From positions 124,001 through 188,000 of the forward strand of contig JAGYJP010000001.1 of assembly GCA_018402075.1 (NCBI GenBank): 64,000 nt of DNA, read 5' to 3'. The notes beneath the pieces are model-generated. The model made no database searches. It saw nothing but the letters and a program-made list of their open reading frames with translations, and had not been told where the DNA came from. This document shows positions 1-8,524 of this stretch, piece by piece. Position numbers and translations under genes: made by a program. The stretch's first letter is position 1; every line of letters begins with the position of its first letter. Source of the DNA: Candidatus Nanopelagicales bacterium (GTDB lineage Bacteria; Actinomycetota; Actinomycetes; S36-B12).

Positions 1-7
1 CACAAGA

Positions 8-1903
8 ATGAACTTCCCTGGCGGCAATGTGGGCAATAACGCACCCCTTGTTGGCCAGATGGTGGACAACAGGTACCAGGTCACGGGATTTCTGGCCAGA
101 GGCGGAATGGCTACTGTCTACATTGCGACCGACACCAGGCTCGACCGTGTTGTCGCCCTAAAGGTGATGCATCCGCACCTTGCAAGTGACCCTGGATTTG
201 TTGCCAGGTTCCAGCGAGAGGCCAGAAGCGCTGCGCGCCTGTCCCACCCACATGTGGTGGGTGTGTTTGATCAAGGAGACTCTGACGGGCAGATTTATCT
301 GGCCATGGAATACATCCCCGGGCGAACACTGCGCGATGTCCTCGACGAATATGGCCCACTGACCCTTGAGCAAGCGCTTGTTTTACTCGACCCAGTTCTC
401 GAGGCGCTCAATGCAGCTCATGCTGCTGGATTTGTTCACCGGGATATCAAGCCGGAGAACGTTCTCATATCTGATGATGGTCGCGTTAAGGTTGCCGATT
501 TCGGACTCGCCCGGGCAGTTGCAAGTAGTGAATCCACCCAAACCGCGGGCATGATTATTGGAACGGTGACATACCTTTCTCCCGAGCAGGTGGAGCGAGG
601 TGACGCTGATGCGCGTTCTGATATTTATTCCACGGGGATTTTGCTCTTCGAAATGATCACGGGAGCAGTTCCGCATTCAGGTGAGAGCCCGTTGTCGATT
701 GCATACCAACACGTCAATGCCGATGTTCCTGCACCCACCTCAGTGAATGCCGATCTTCCCCGTGAAGCGGATGCACTTGTTATATCGGCCACCAAACGAG
801 ATCCGAACCTCCGATATCAAAATGCCCATGACTTCTTGGCTGATCTCCGACGAATACGGAATTCACTGCCCGCACCGCGTCCATTTGTGGATATTCGGGA
901 CACCTTGGTCGTTTCTCGTGATCCCCACGGCCCGAGCTCGTCACTCGAAACCAGCACCAATGGAAATCGATCCTCAAAAGATTTCATTCCTCGACAATTT
1001 CCTGAGCGACAGCCTCGAAAAAAAGGGTTGCTGGTTGCCCTGGCAGTCGCAATCGGCGTTGCAATTGCAGGATTTGCGGGCTGGTGGCTAGCGGCTGGGC
1101 CAGGAACCTATATACCTGCACCCAATGTTGTGGGGCAAACAATCGAACAAGCTGAACAAAACCTGGTTAACACAGAACTTACTCTCGCGACGCCAGAGCA
1201 ATCCTTTAGCGAAACCATTCCTGTCGGTGTCATCATCTCCACCGATCCTGCTCCTGGTGACGGCATAAGTCCTCGTGGAACGCTCAATGCAACGGTATCG
1301 CAAGGTCCAGAGCGCTATCTGGTTCCCGATGTCAAAGGTAAGGCACCTGACATCGCATTAGCAGAGATATTGGCCGCTAATTTGGCTGTTGGTGGAAGAG
1401 TTGAGTCCTTTGATAACACTGTGCCCACCGGAATGGTGGCAAAAACTGAACCAAAGATTGGCTCCGAACTTAAGCCTGGATCCATTGTCGATCTGATTAT
1501 TTCCAAAGGCCCAAAACCTGTTGAGATCCCGCGTGTTGTCGGCGAGAGAGTCAAGGCAGCTGAGAGCCAGCTCAAGGACCTGGGACTTTCCATTGAGCGC
1601 AGCAATATTTTTTCCGAATCCGTTCCCAAAAACACGGTGATATCGATTAAACCTAAAGAAGGAACAACCGTGAATTCAGGAACAAGCGTTGATCTGGTGG
1701 TGTCTAAGGGACCACCCCCTGTGACCGTTCCCAACTTGGTCGACATGCCACGCAAAAAAGCAATTGCGCAATTACAACGATTAGGTTTAAAAGCGAATGT
1801 TCAGGTCGGGGAGGTTGCTCCGCTCAACCGCGTGATCAGTCAATCACCCGCTGCAGGCACCGAAATACCTAAAGGATCGACCGTCACGATTCGCATTATT
1901 TAG
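8..1903 (+). CDS. pknL: PASTA-domain serine/threonine protein kinase (PknL/PknB type)
   Basis: This is a membrane-bound Hanks-type kinase of 631 residues that probably senses peptidoglycan fragments and phosphorylates cell-wall or division proteins. The N-terminal kinase domain (about 23-285) shows a glycine loop, catalytic K52, the HRD motif at 144-146 with K148, and DFG at 164-166. A juxtamembrane linker leads to one transmembrane helix (about 340-363). Four PASTA repeats follow outside the cell (about 366-631). The neighbouring class II DAHP synthase is the known companion of pknL in mycobacteria and streptomycetes, which favours PknL over PknB. The M. tuberculosis PknL lacks PASTA repeats, whereas relatives in other actinobacteria carry them. 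Its ribosome-binding site lies outside the window. The 3' end overlaps the convergent ogt by 4 bp. Confidence 0.92.
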   Translation: MNFPGGNVGNNAPLVGQMVDNRYQVTGFLARGGMATVYIATDTRLDRVVALKVMHPHLASDPGFVARFQREARSAARLSHPHVVGVFDQGDSDGQIYLAMEYIPGRTLRDVLDEYGPLTLEQALVLLDPVLEALNAAHAAGFVHRDIKPENVLISDDGRVKVADFGLARAVASSESTQTAGMIIGTVTYLSPEQVERGDADARSDIYSTGILLFEMITGAVPHSGESPLSIAYQHVNADVPAPTSVNADLPREADALVISATKRDPNLRYQNAHDFLADLRRIRNSLPAPRPFVDIRDTLVVSRDPHGPSSSLETSTNGNRSSKDFIPRQFPERQPRKKGLLVALAVAIGVAIAGFAGWWLAAGPGTYIPAPNVVGQTIEQAEQNLVNTELTLATPEQSFSETIPVGVIISTDPAPGDGISPRGTLNATVSQGPERYLVPDVKGKAPDIALAEILAANLAVGGRVESFDNTVPTGMVAKTEPKIGSELKPGSIVDLIISKGPKPVEIPRVVGERVKAAESQLKDLGLSIERSNIFSESVPKNTVISIKPKEGTTVNSGTSVDLVVSKGPPPVTVPNLVDMPRKKAIAQLQRLGLKANVQVGEVAPLNRVISQSPAAGTEIPKGSTVTIRII

Positions 1904-2364
1904 TATTGATCAAAACCTTCATGTCGAAGAAGTTTCTTCTTTACGAGAGTTCCAAATTCATATCCACCAATTCCATGAGCAGCAACCACACGGTGACACG
2001 GAACTATAAGAACTATTTTGTTTCGCGCGCACACTGATCCGACTGCACGAGCAGCACCTGCCGATCCCGCTATGCCGGCAAGTTCGCCGTAACGCGCAGT
2101 CTCGCCCGGCGAGATCTTTCGCATCTGGGTATATACCGCTCGAGCGAACTCCGTGTCCCCTTGCTCCACCAAAAAATCATTAAAGGCGGCCAGCTCTCCG
2201 TCGGAATACCTTGCGCATGCAGTATGCAACTTGCTGCTTTTTCGGAGAACAAAATTTTTGTCTATTTCATCGCGAAAACTTGCATGAACGATTGTTCCAG
2301 CATCTTCATCCACCGCGAAATACAACGTGCCACCTGGAGTTGCAGCAGATCCACGCCAAAACAT
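1900..2364 (-). CDS. ogt: Methylated-DNA--protein-cysteine S-methyltransferase
   Basis: This suicide DNA-repair protein transfers the methyl group from O6-methylguanine (or O4-methylthymine) to its own cysteine. The acceptor C123 sits in the diagnostic PCHRV motif, followed by a GGYEFG segment that matches the family's active-site loop. The helix-turn-helix DNA-binding region (about 80-120) precedes it. At 154 residues it is a compact single-domain Ogt without an AdaA regulatory domain. It lies 6 bp downstream of aroG on the same strand, so the two may be co-transcribed. Confidence 0.93.
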   Translation of the reverse strand: MFWRGSAATPGGTLYFAVDEDAGTIVHASFRDEIDKNFVLRKSSKLHTACARYSDGELAAFNDFLVEQGDTEFARAVYTQMRKISPGETARYGELAGIAGSAGAARAVGSVCARNKIVLIVPCHRVVAAHGIGGYEFGTLVKKKLLRHEGFDQY

Positions 2365-2370
2365 GAATAT

Positions 2371-3717
2371 TTATCTTTTGATCAACATGTCGGCCACGAG
2401 GAATGCGAGTTCTAAACTTTGTTCCCGATTTAATCTTGGATCGCATGCGGTTTCATACCTCTGGTGCAGATCGCCTTCTTCCACACCACCCGTTCCACCT
2501 ACGCACTCCGTGACATCGTCACCTGTTAGTTCAATATGTATTCCACCAGGAAAGGTCCCTAATTCTCGGTGGACTTCAAAGTAACCTTCCACTTCAGCGA
2601 TGACATCGTCAAATAGCCGAGTCTTGTGACCGCTGGCTGCTTCACGGGTATTGCCATGCATGGGATCACATACCCACACCACCGGCACACCGCTCGCATC
2701 AACCTTCTGAACGATCGATGGAAGTTTCTCTCGAACCTCTCCTGCGCCCATGCGAGTAATTAATGACAGTCGCCCCGGAATATTCTCGGGGTTGAGAATT
2801 CGAGCAGCCTCTACAATATCTTCAGGTGATGCAGTAGGACCAACCTTCATCCCAATGGGATTAGAAATAGTCGATGCAAAATGCATGTGGGCGCCATCTA
2901 GTTGACGGGTCCGCTCCCCAATCCACAGGAAATGCCCTGATACGTCATAAGGCTTTCCCGTGCGTGAATCAATTCGAGTCAGCGCGCGTTCGTAATCCAT
3001 TGACAAAGCCTCATGGGCTGCATAAAACTCCACCCTTTGAAATTCTGCTGGGTCAGCCCCGCATGCCTGCATAAAAGACAACGCCCGATCAATATCGGCG
3101 GCCATGAGTTCGTATCTTTGACCTGCGAGTGAATCCCGAACAAAGTCCTGATTCCATGCATGTACCTGACGCAGGTCAGCAAAGCCACCCATGGTGAAGG
3201 CCCTGACAAGATTGAGGGCAGCACCCGATGCATGGTAGGCGCGAAGGAGACGCTCGGGATCGGGACGTCGCGCTGCGGCTTCAAATTCGATGGCATTTAC
3301 GGCGTCGCCAAGATATGAGGTCATGTCGATGCCATCTCGGCTTTCAATGGTCTTGCTTCTCGGCTTGAAATACTGCCCCGCAAGCCGACCCATCTTGACG
3401 ACAGGAAGCGATGCGGCGTAGGTGAGGATCACAGACATTTGCAAAACTGTTTGCAATCGTGCTCGAATCGAATCCGCCGTATTTGCCTCAAAAGTCTCGG
3501 CGCAGTCACCGCCAGTAAGAACAAATGCTTCGCCACGAGAAGCTGCTGCTAGTCGATCGGTGAGTTGATCACACTCACCGGCAAATACCAGCGGAGGCAT
3601 GCGACGCAGGGTCGACACGGATGCTGCCAGAGCATCGGGGTCGGGCCACGGGGGTTGCTGGGCGGCAGGGAGATCAGGCCACTCCACCGTCATGGGTGAC
3701 TCAGAACGTGATCGCAT
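2371..3717 (-). CDS. aroG: 3-deoxy-7-phosphoheptulonate synthase, class II (DAHP synthase)
   Basis: The enzyme condenses phosphoenolpyruvate and erythrose 4-phosphate, the first step of the shikimate pathway. Class II (plant/actinobacterial) signatures include GGDCAETF with the metal-binding cysteine, QYFKPRS, WIGERTR, DPMHGNT, GGIHIE and CDPRLN. I chose the ATG at 3717, giving 448 residues. That places the DLPAAQQP block about 16 residues from the start, as in streptomycete homologues. A longer frame reaches 3870 but would run 131 bp into pfkA. ATGs at 3768 and 3693 are alternatives, and none has a convincing Shine-Dalgarno sequence. It follows pfkA closely, so both are probably one transcript. 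Confidence 0.93.
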   Translation of the reverse strand: MRSRSESPMTVEWPDLPAAQQPPWPDPDALAASVSTLRRMPPLVFAGECDQLTDRLAAASRGEAFVLTGGDCAETFEANTADSIRARLQTVLQMSVILTYAASLPVVKMGRLAGQYFKPRSKTIESRDGIDMTSYLGDAVNAIEFEAAARRPDPERLLRAYHASGAALNLVRAFTMGGFADLRQVHAWNQDFVRDSLAGQRYELMAADIDRALSFMQACGADPAEFQRVEFYAAHEALSMDYERALTRIDSRTGKPYDVSGHFLWIGERTRQLDGAHMHFASTISNPIGMKVGPTASPEDIVEAARILNPENIPGRLSLITRMGAGEVREKLPSIVQKVDASGVPVVWVCDPMHGNTREAASGHKTRLFDDVIAEVEGYFEVHRELGTFPGGIHIELTGDDVTECVGGTGGVEEGDLHQRYETACDPRLNREQSLELAFLVADMLIKR

Positions 3718-3739
3718 GGCTTTAGGGTAGAGGTCAGGC

Positions 3740-4765
3740 TCAACCGAAGAAGGAAGTGGCTTCGTCATAGCGAGAAATCGGCACTGTTTTGAGGGTGCCT
3801 GTGGCGACTCCCAATGGAACCCGAACAATGTTTGTGCCCTGGAGCCCCACCATGGTTCCCCAAGCTCCATCCTTGACTGATTCGATCGCCTTCAGCCCAA
3901 ATCGGGTCGCGAGAACGCGATCGAATGCAGTAGGAGTCCCACCGCGCTGCACGTGCCCCAGAACCGTAGTGCGAGCCTCGTGTCCAGTGCGTTCCTCAAG
4001 AGCCTTAGCCAACCATTCACCGATACCCGCCAATTGCACATGTCCAAAGGCATCGAGCGGCGCATCTTTCGTCATGAGTTCTCCATCGAGCGGGAGCGCA
4101 CCTTCGGCAACACAAATGATGGGCGCATAATTTGTCTCGAATCGCGAATTCACCCAGCCAACCACTTGATCCAGGTCGAATGGAACCTCCGGGATCAGGA
4201 TCACATTGGCACCAGCGGCCATCCCGGAATGCAAAGCGATCCATCCGGCGTGCCTACCCATGACTTCACAGATAAGTATCCGATGGTGCGACTCAGCTGT
4301 CGTGTGGAGACGATCCATTGCTTCAGTTGCAATGGTCACGGCAGTATCAAATCCAAATGTGTAGTCGGTTCCGCTGAGATCGTTGTCAATCGTTTTGGGC
4401 ACGCCAATAACGGAAAAGCCAACTTCGGTGAGCGCAGAGGCCACCCCGAGGGTGTCCTCTCCTCCTATGGCAATGAGGGAGTCCAGACCAAGTTCCGCCA
4501 TGTTCTTCTTGATCTTTTCGACTCCACCATCAACTTTGATGGGGTTAGTTCGCGATGAACCAAGAATAGTTCCACCACGCGGCAGGATTCCTCGAACGGT
4601 ATCGACGTTCAAAGGCATGGCGAGCCCTTCGAGTGGGCCTTTCCAGCCGTCGCGAAAGCCGACGAATTCAAATCCATATTCTTGAATGCCTCGGCGGACT
4701 GCGGCGCGGATTACCGCATTAAGCCCTGGGCAGTCACCTCCACCCGTGAGAACACCAACACGCAT
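3740..4765 (-). CDS. pfkA: 6-phosphofructokinase with PPi-type active-site residues
   Basis: The 341-residue enzyme phosphorylates fructose 6-phosphate in glycolysis. The N-terminal GGGDCPGLN loop, the PKTIDND motif (123-129) and the MGRHAGW segment define the family. Residue 104 is Asp (GGEDT, 101-105) and residue 124 is Lys. Asp at 104 together with Lys at 124 marks pyrophosphate-dependent enzymes such as the Amycolatopsis type, while ATP enzymes usually carry Gly104. The donor is therefore more likely PPi than ATP, which would make the step reversible; this is inferred from residues only. The start has a strong GGAAGG site. An 82-bp gap separates it from the divergent glpK. Confidence 0.93.
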   Translation of the reverse strand: MRVGVLTGGGDCPGLNAVIRAAVRRGIQEYGFEFVGFRDGWKGPLEGLAMPLNVDTVRGILPRGGTILGSSRTNPIKVDGGVEKIKKNMAELGLDSLIAIGGEDTLGVASALTEVGFSVIGVPKTIDNDLSGTDYTFGFDTAVTIATEAMDRLHTTAESHHRILICEVMGRHAGWIALHSGMAAGANVILIPEVPFDLDQVVGWVNSRFETNYAPIICVAEGALPLDGELMTKDAPLDAFGHVQLAGIGEWLAKALEERTGHEARTTVLGHVQRGGTPTAFDRVLATRFGLKAIESVKDGAWGTMVGLQGTNIVRVPLGVATGTLKTVPISRYDEATSFFG

Positions 4766-4835
4766 GTGAAAAACCTTCCATTGAGTGACCTCGTCAATGT
4801 AAACGTTATCACCCTCGGGGATTTGGCCCTCTGAC

Positions 4836-4841
4836 TACCAT
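4836..4841 (+). promoter_or_regulatory. Probable -10 box of leaderless glpK transcript
   Basis: TACCAT lies exactly 6 nt before the GTG start of glpK, and no Shine-Dalgarno sequence is present. This is the spacing expected when transcription starts at the start codon. No clear -35 hexamer is visible at the usual distance. Confidence 0.5.
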
Positions 4842-4847
4842 TTATGC

Positions 4848-6353
4848 GTGTCCATAGATTCGAATGTCCGAGTGCTTGCAATTGACGGTGGCACGACCGG
4901 TATGACAGCCCTCCTTGTTGATCATCAGGGTGTGATCACGAGTTCCGGCTACCAAGAGTTTCCTCAGCACTTTCCGGAAGAAGGCTGGGTAGAGCATGAT
5001 CTGGGCGAAATGTGGTCTGCCACCTTGGCGGCGGTTGAAAAGGCTATTAATGGGCATCATGGAGTGACCGGGATCGCACCCAAGATCGTTTCAATCGGTA
5101 TCACCAATCAACGAGAAACCGTGTGCTTGTGGGATCGAGAAACTTTGGGCTCTCCCCGCCGAGCCATTGTGTGGCAAGACCGACGGACAGCCAATATCTG
5201 CTCCACCATGAAAATCCAAGGACTCGAACCCACAATTACTCGGTTGACCGGACTGAGATTGGATCCATATTTCAGCGCATCTAAACTTGTATGGATCCAA
5301 GAAAACGAACCGCATATCTGGGCACATGTGGAAAGCGGACGAATTGCAATTGGAACCGTTGACTCGTATCTCATTGCCCGCATGACTCGAGGGCTCGAGC
5401 ACATTACCGATCACACGAACGCTTCACGCACCCTCTTGTACAACATCAACACTGGGACGTGGTCGGAGGAACTTGCGGCAATGTTTGGCGTGGAAATCTC
5501 GTCTCTACCAACCATTGTGACAAGCAGCGGTGTCGTTGCACATACTGATCCATCAGTATTCCTTGGAATTAATGCACCGATCGCAGGAATTGCGGGAGAC
5601 CAGCAAGCCGCCCTGGTTGGGCATGCAGGACTTGAAGCTGGACTAGCGAAATGCACATATGGGACTGGATCTTTTCTATTAATGAATACAGGCAAGGAAA
5701 TCGTTCATTCCCCTCACGGGCTACTGACTACGGTGGCACTCGACATCAATGGCGAAAGAACATTCGCATTGGAGGGGGCAATATTTGTTACAGGCGCGGC
5801 AGTTCAATGGCTTCGCGATGGACTCGGCATTATTGATTCCGCCCCCGAAATAGAAAGTCTGGCGGCCAGCGTTCCTGACTCAGGCGGGATCGTCTTCGTT
5901 CCAGCGCTAACAGGTCTCGGCGCACCGGATTGGGATCCACTCGCTCGAGGAACAATTATTGGGATCACGCGGGGAACAACCCGGGCTCACATTGCTCGAG
6001 CCACGCTCGAAGCAATCGCCTGTGAAGTAAAGGACGTTGTCGACATCATGATTGCCGATGGATCACATCCACTCCCCTATCTGGCTATAGATGGGGGCGC
6101 GGCTGCGAACGACTTACTATGCCAACTCCAGGCAGATTTCATTGGCAAGCCGGTACGCCGTCATTCGCAATTGCAAACAACGGGATTGGGAGCTGCCTAT
6201 CTTGCGGGTGTTGGTATCGGGTTCTGGAGCAACTGGCAAGAAATCAAAAAGTTAGCCCGATCTTCAGGGGAATTCACTCCGCTTGTTGATCGGTCCGCCG
6301 AACACTCTCTGTGGAGAAAGGGTGTTCAACGCTCTCTTGGCTGGGTAGGTTAG
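4848..6353 (+). CDS. glpK: Glycerol kinase (FGGY family)
   Basis: The protein phosphorylates glycerol to glycerol 3-phosphate in the cytoplasm. Its 501 residues match the family length. Glycerol-site motifs are intact: WVEHD, TNQRET, WQDRRT, DPYFS and GDQQAA. The ATP-loop region IDGGTTGMTA differs from the E. coli GTTSSRA form by lacking the arginine; from memory, similar loops occur in other actinobacterial glycerol kinases. GAPDWDPLARG replaces the usual GAPYWD. The start is a GTG with a TACCAT box 6 nt upstream, suggesting a leaderless mRNA. There is no glpF or glpD nearby. The acyltransferase next to it also works around glycerol 3-phosphate metabolism but is convergent. Confidence 0.88.
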   Translation: MSIDSNVRVLAIDGGTTGMTALLVDHQGVITSSGYQEFPQHFPEEGWVEHDLGEMWSATLAAVEKAINGHHGVTGIAPKIVSIGITNQRETVCLWDRETLGSPRRAIVWQDRRTANICSTMKIQGLEPTITRLTGLRLDPYFSASKLVWIQENEPHIWAHVESGRIAIGTVDSYLIARMTRGLEHITDHTNASRTLLYNINTGTWSEELAAMFGVEISSLPTIVTSSGVVAHTDPSVFLGINAPIAGIAGDQQAALVGHAGLEAGLAKCTYGTGSFLLMNTGKEIVHSPHGLLTTVALDINGERTFALEGAIFVTGAAVQWLRDGLGIIDSAPEIESLAASVPDSGGIVFVPALTGLGAPDWDPLARGTIIGITRGTTRAHIARATLEAIACEVKDVVDIMIADGSHPLPYLAIDGGAAANDLLCQLQADFIGKPVRRHSQLQTTGLGAAYLAGVGIGFWSNWQEIKKLARSSGEFTPLVDRSAEHSLWRKGVQRSLGWVG

Positions 6354-6376
6354 GCACTTCTTTTTTAAACGGGCAG

Positions 6377-7090
6377 TTATTGAAGTGCGGAACGAGAGTC
6401 GGCGTGCTCTCCCTGCGAGATCAATTCCTTGGCTCTCGTGGCGTACATGTCTACATACTCTTGACCTGACAGTGTCATGAGTTCGTACATGACTTCATCT
6501 GTCACCGAACGCAGCACAAATCTGTCATCTTCTAAGCCTTCATAACGCGAAAAATCAAGTGGCTTACCAAACCGAATTCCCACGCGCATGAGTTGTGGCC
6601 GGATCCTGCCTGGAGGCTGAATCTCATATGTGTTGATCATTGCCACCGGCATGATGGGTGCTCCGGATTCCAGGGCCATGCGAGCTAAACCTGTTTTCCC
6701 GCGGTAGAGAATTCCATTCGGCGAACGAGTGCCTTCTGGGTAAATCCCAAGAATATTTCCTTCTCCAAGGACTTCCAATGCCGTAAGAATTGCGGCCTCA
6801 GAGGCCCTGCCCCCTGACCGGTCTACCGGCAACTGACCGACTCCTGAAAAAAACATTCTACTGAAGAATCCTTTGACACCTTTGCCCGTGAAGTAGTCAC
6901 TCTTTGCCAGGAACGTCATGGGGCGCTTCACCATGAGTGGCAGAAAGAAGGAGTCAGAGAAGGAGAGGTGGTTGCTGGCCATAATGACCGGACCATGAGC
7001 CGGAATGTATTCCTGACCTTCTAACCACGGGCGAAAAAGGACCTTAAGCCACGGGCCTATCAATATGTACTTAAGAAACCAGTACAGCAC
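6377..7090 (-). CDS. plsC: 1-acyl-sn-glycerol-3-phosphate acyltransferase family protein
   Basis: This PlsC-family membrane enzyme probably acylates lysophosphatidate to phosphatidate. The NHLSFSD block (HX4D catalytic dyad) and PEGTRS block (substrate binding) are both present, with a hydrophobic N-terminus that should anchor it. It has 237 residues, typical for the family. The start is GTG, supported by a GGAGAGGAG ribosome site. In mycobacteria an acyltransferase of this family lies in the same neighbourhood (Rv2182c, from memory), so it may have a more specialised lipid role than bulk phosphatidate synthesis. It converges with glpK across 23 bp. Confidence 0.88.
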   Translation of the reverse strand: MLYWFLKYILIGPWLKVLFRPWLEGQEYIPAHGPVIMASNHLSFSDSFFLPLMVKRPMTFLAKSDYFTGKGVKGFFSRMFFSGVGQLPVDRSGGRASEAAILTALEVLGEGNILGIYPEGTRSPNGILYRGKTGLARMALESGAPIMPVAMINTYEIQPPGRIRPQLMRVGIRFGKPLDFSRYEGLEDDRFVLRSVTDEVMYELMTLSGQEYVDMYATRAKELISQGEHADSRSALQ

Positions 7091-7257
7091 CGTGCTTGCT
7101 CCTCTCCCTTGTCAACGCAGATCCTGCATATTATCGAGCGCCACGTTAAGTTAGATCCTTGTTGGGAACCGACAATCCGCGACTCGCGCCAACACATGGG
7201 AGCCTAGGGCATTACTCTGGAGTCATTCGCTATTCCGCACTTTTCAAGGAGTAACAC

Positions 7258-8004
7258 ATGCCTCTCATGCCCGGCGCTGAACCATGGTTCCATGAGGGTA
7301 GCTCCATCGGTGTGCTCCTTATTCACGGATTTACCGGCTCTCCAGCTTCCATGGTCCCGTGGGGCAAGGCAATGGCCGACAAGGGCTTCACCGTTCGGGT
7401 ACCGCGACTTCCGGGACATGGTTCTCGGTGGCAAGATATGAACCTCACCACATGGGAAGACTGGTATTCAGAAGTAGAGCGTAATTTTCAGATCCTCAAG
7501 GAAACCTGCGATTCTATTTTTGTTTTCGGCTTATCCATGGGTGGGTCACTCACTCTTCGGCTTGCCGAAAACCACGGAGATGAAATCCGGGGAATCGTAT
7601 TGGTCAACCCTGCCGTTCATTCCGAACGTCCAGATCGTCACCTTCTGCCAACTATTTCGAAATTTGTTGGATCCTTTCCGGGAATTTCTAATGACATCAA
7701 AAAGTCTGGTCAAGACGAGGTTGCCTACTCAAAGATTCCACTTAAAGCCGCGCACTCATTAAGCAAATTATGGAAGATCATCAAGTCGGATATTGCACGT
7801 GTTACTCAACCAATTCTTCTTTTCAGAAGTGAGGAGGATCACGTTGTTGAGCCCAGCAATGCCAAATGGATTCTTGAGCATGTGAGTTCAGTCGACAAAA
7901 CGGAAGTTGTTCTTCACGAGTCCTTTCATGTGGCCACACTCGACAACGATGCACCTCTCATTGAATCAACAAGTGCGGACTTCATTCAACGGCTGTCACG
8001 ATAA
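7258..8004 (+). CDS. Alpha/beta-hydrolase, carboxylesterase/monoacylglycerol lipase type
   Basis: The 248-residue cytoplasmic serine hydrolase resembles Est30-type carboxylesterases. Visible features are the oxyanion strand motif LLIHGFTGSP, the nucleophile elbow GLSMGG with S93, acid D194 in EEDHVV, and H224 in SFHVATLD, giving a complete triad. There is no signal peptide. An AAGGAG site precedes the ATG. The next gene starts 2 bp after the stop, so the pair is translationally linked. The same hydrolase occurs between the acyltransferase and glucokinase in streptomycetes (from memory). The natural ester substrate cannot be read from the sequence. Confidence 0.85.
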   Translation: MPLMPGAEPWFHEGSSIGVLLIHGFTGSPASMVPWGKAMADKGFTVRVPRLPGHGSRWQDMNLTTWEDWYSEVERNFQILKETCDSIFVFGLSMGGSLTLRLAENHGDEIRGIVLVNPAVHSERPDRHLLPTISKFVGSFPGISNDIKKSGQDEVAYSKIPLKAAHSLSKLWKIIKSDIARVTQPILLFRSEEDHVVEPSNAKWILEHVSSVDKTEVVLHESFHVATLDNDAPLIESTSADFIQRLSR

Positions 8005-8006
8005 TC

Positions 8007-8456
8007 ATGAGTTCTCAACCACCGACTGATGATCACGAACCTGAAAATCTGGAGCCCGAAAACCTCGAGCCTGATAACCCGAAATCTGAACGTGCTGACC
8101 AAGAGGCGTGGAATGCAATCGTGGCCGACCTCAGTGGACAGGTGGATCTAGGGCCACAGTTCCGCCCCGATCCTGCACCCGAAGAATTCGACTACATCGA
8201 TGCGTATTTTGATGAAGGCTATGAGCCCCCCGAGCCACCACCGATCCAAGTTCCCGTAGATGCCATTTCTCGTTTTGCTTGGGCGGGAGTCATTGCAGGT
8301 CCGGTGATTATGTTGGTGAGTTATTTAGTTGGATTGAGTTCCGTTATTTCAATTGCTGGGCTCATTGCCACGGTCTGTGGATTCGCTTTCCTTATTGCAA
8401 AGCGAGACAAGCATGTGCCGCCGGGGCAGGATTTCGGCGACGGCGCAGTCGTCTAG
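8007..8456 (+). CDS. Conserved hypothetical actinobacterial membrane protein
   Basis: I do not recognise a function. The 149-residue protein has a very acidic, proline-rich N-terminal half (repeated ENLEPEN-like units at about 13-26, then a segment rich in D, E and P) and two closely spaced transmembrane helices (about 92-108 and 112-130). A short basic stretch and tail follow. This predicts a cytoplasmic acidic arm on a hairpin anchor. It starts 2 bp after the esterase stop and is probably co-translated with it. Its last 20 bp form the first part of a 34-bp tandem repeat array that continues to the end of glk. Confidence 0.75.
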   Translation: MSSQPPTDDHEPENLEPENLEPDNPKSERADQEAWNAIVADLSGQVDLGPQFRPDPAPEEFDYIDAYFDEGYEPPEPPPIQVPVDAISRFAWAGVIAGPVIMLVSYLVGLSSVISIAGLIATVCGFAFLIAKRDKHVPPGQDFGDGAVV

Positions 8457-8524
8457 GCGCGAGTGAAATCGCGACGGCGCAGTCGTCTAGGCGCGAGTGA
8501 AATCGCGACGGCGCAGTCGTCTAG
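8437..8524. repeat. 34-bp tandem repeat, 2.6 copies, joining two convergent gene ends
   Basis: Two perfect 34-bp units (8437-8470, 8471-8504) and 20 bp of a third (8505-8524). The array spans the last codons of the 149-residue membrane protein and the last 4 bp of glk. Each unit contains CGCGA-6-TCGCG at the unit junction, a perfect 5-bp stem, so the transcript from either strand can form serial hairpins. It may act as a bidirectional terminator. Confidence 0.9.

Noticed and set aside
3718..3870. Longer N-terminus for AroG
   Set aside because: It would overlap 131 bp of pfkA coding sequence and does not resemble family N-termini.
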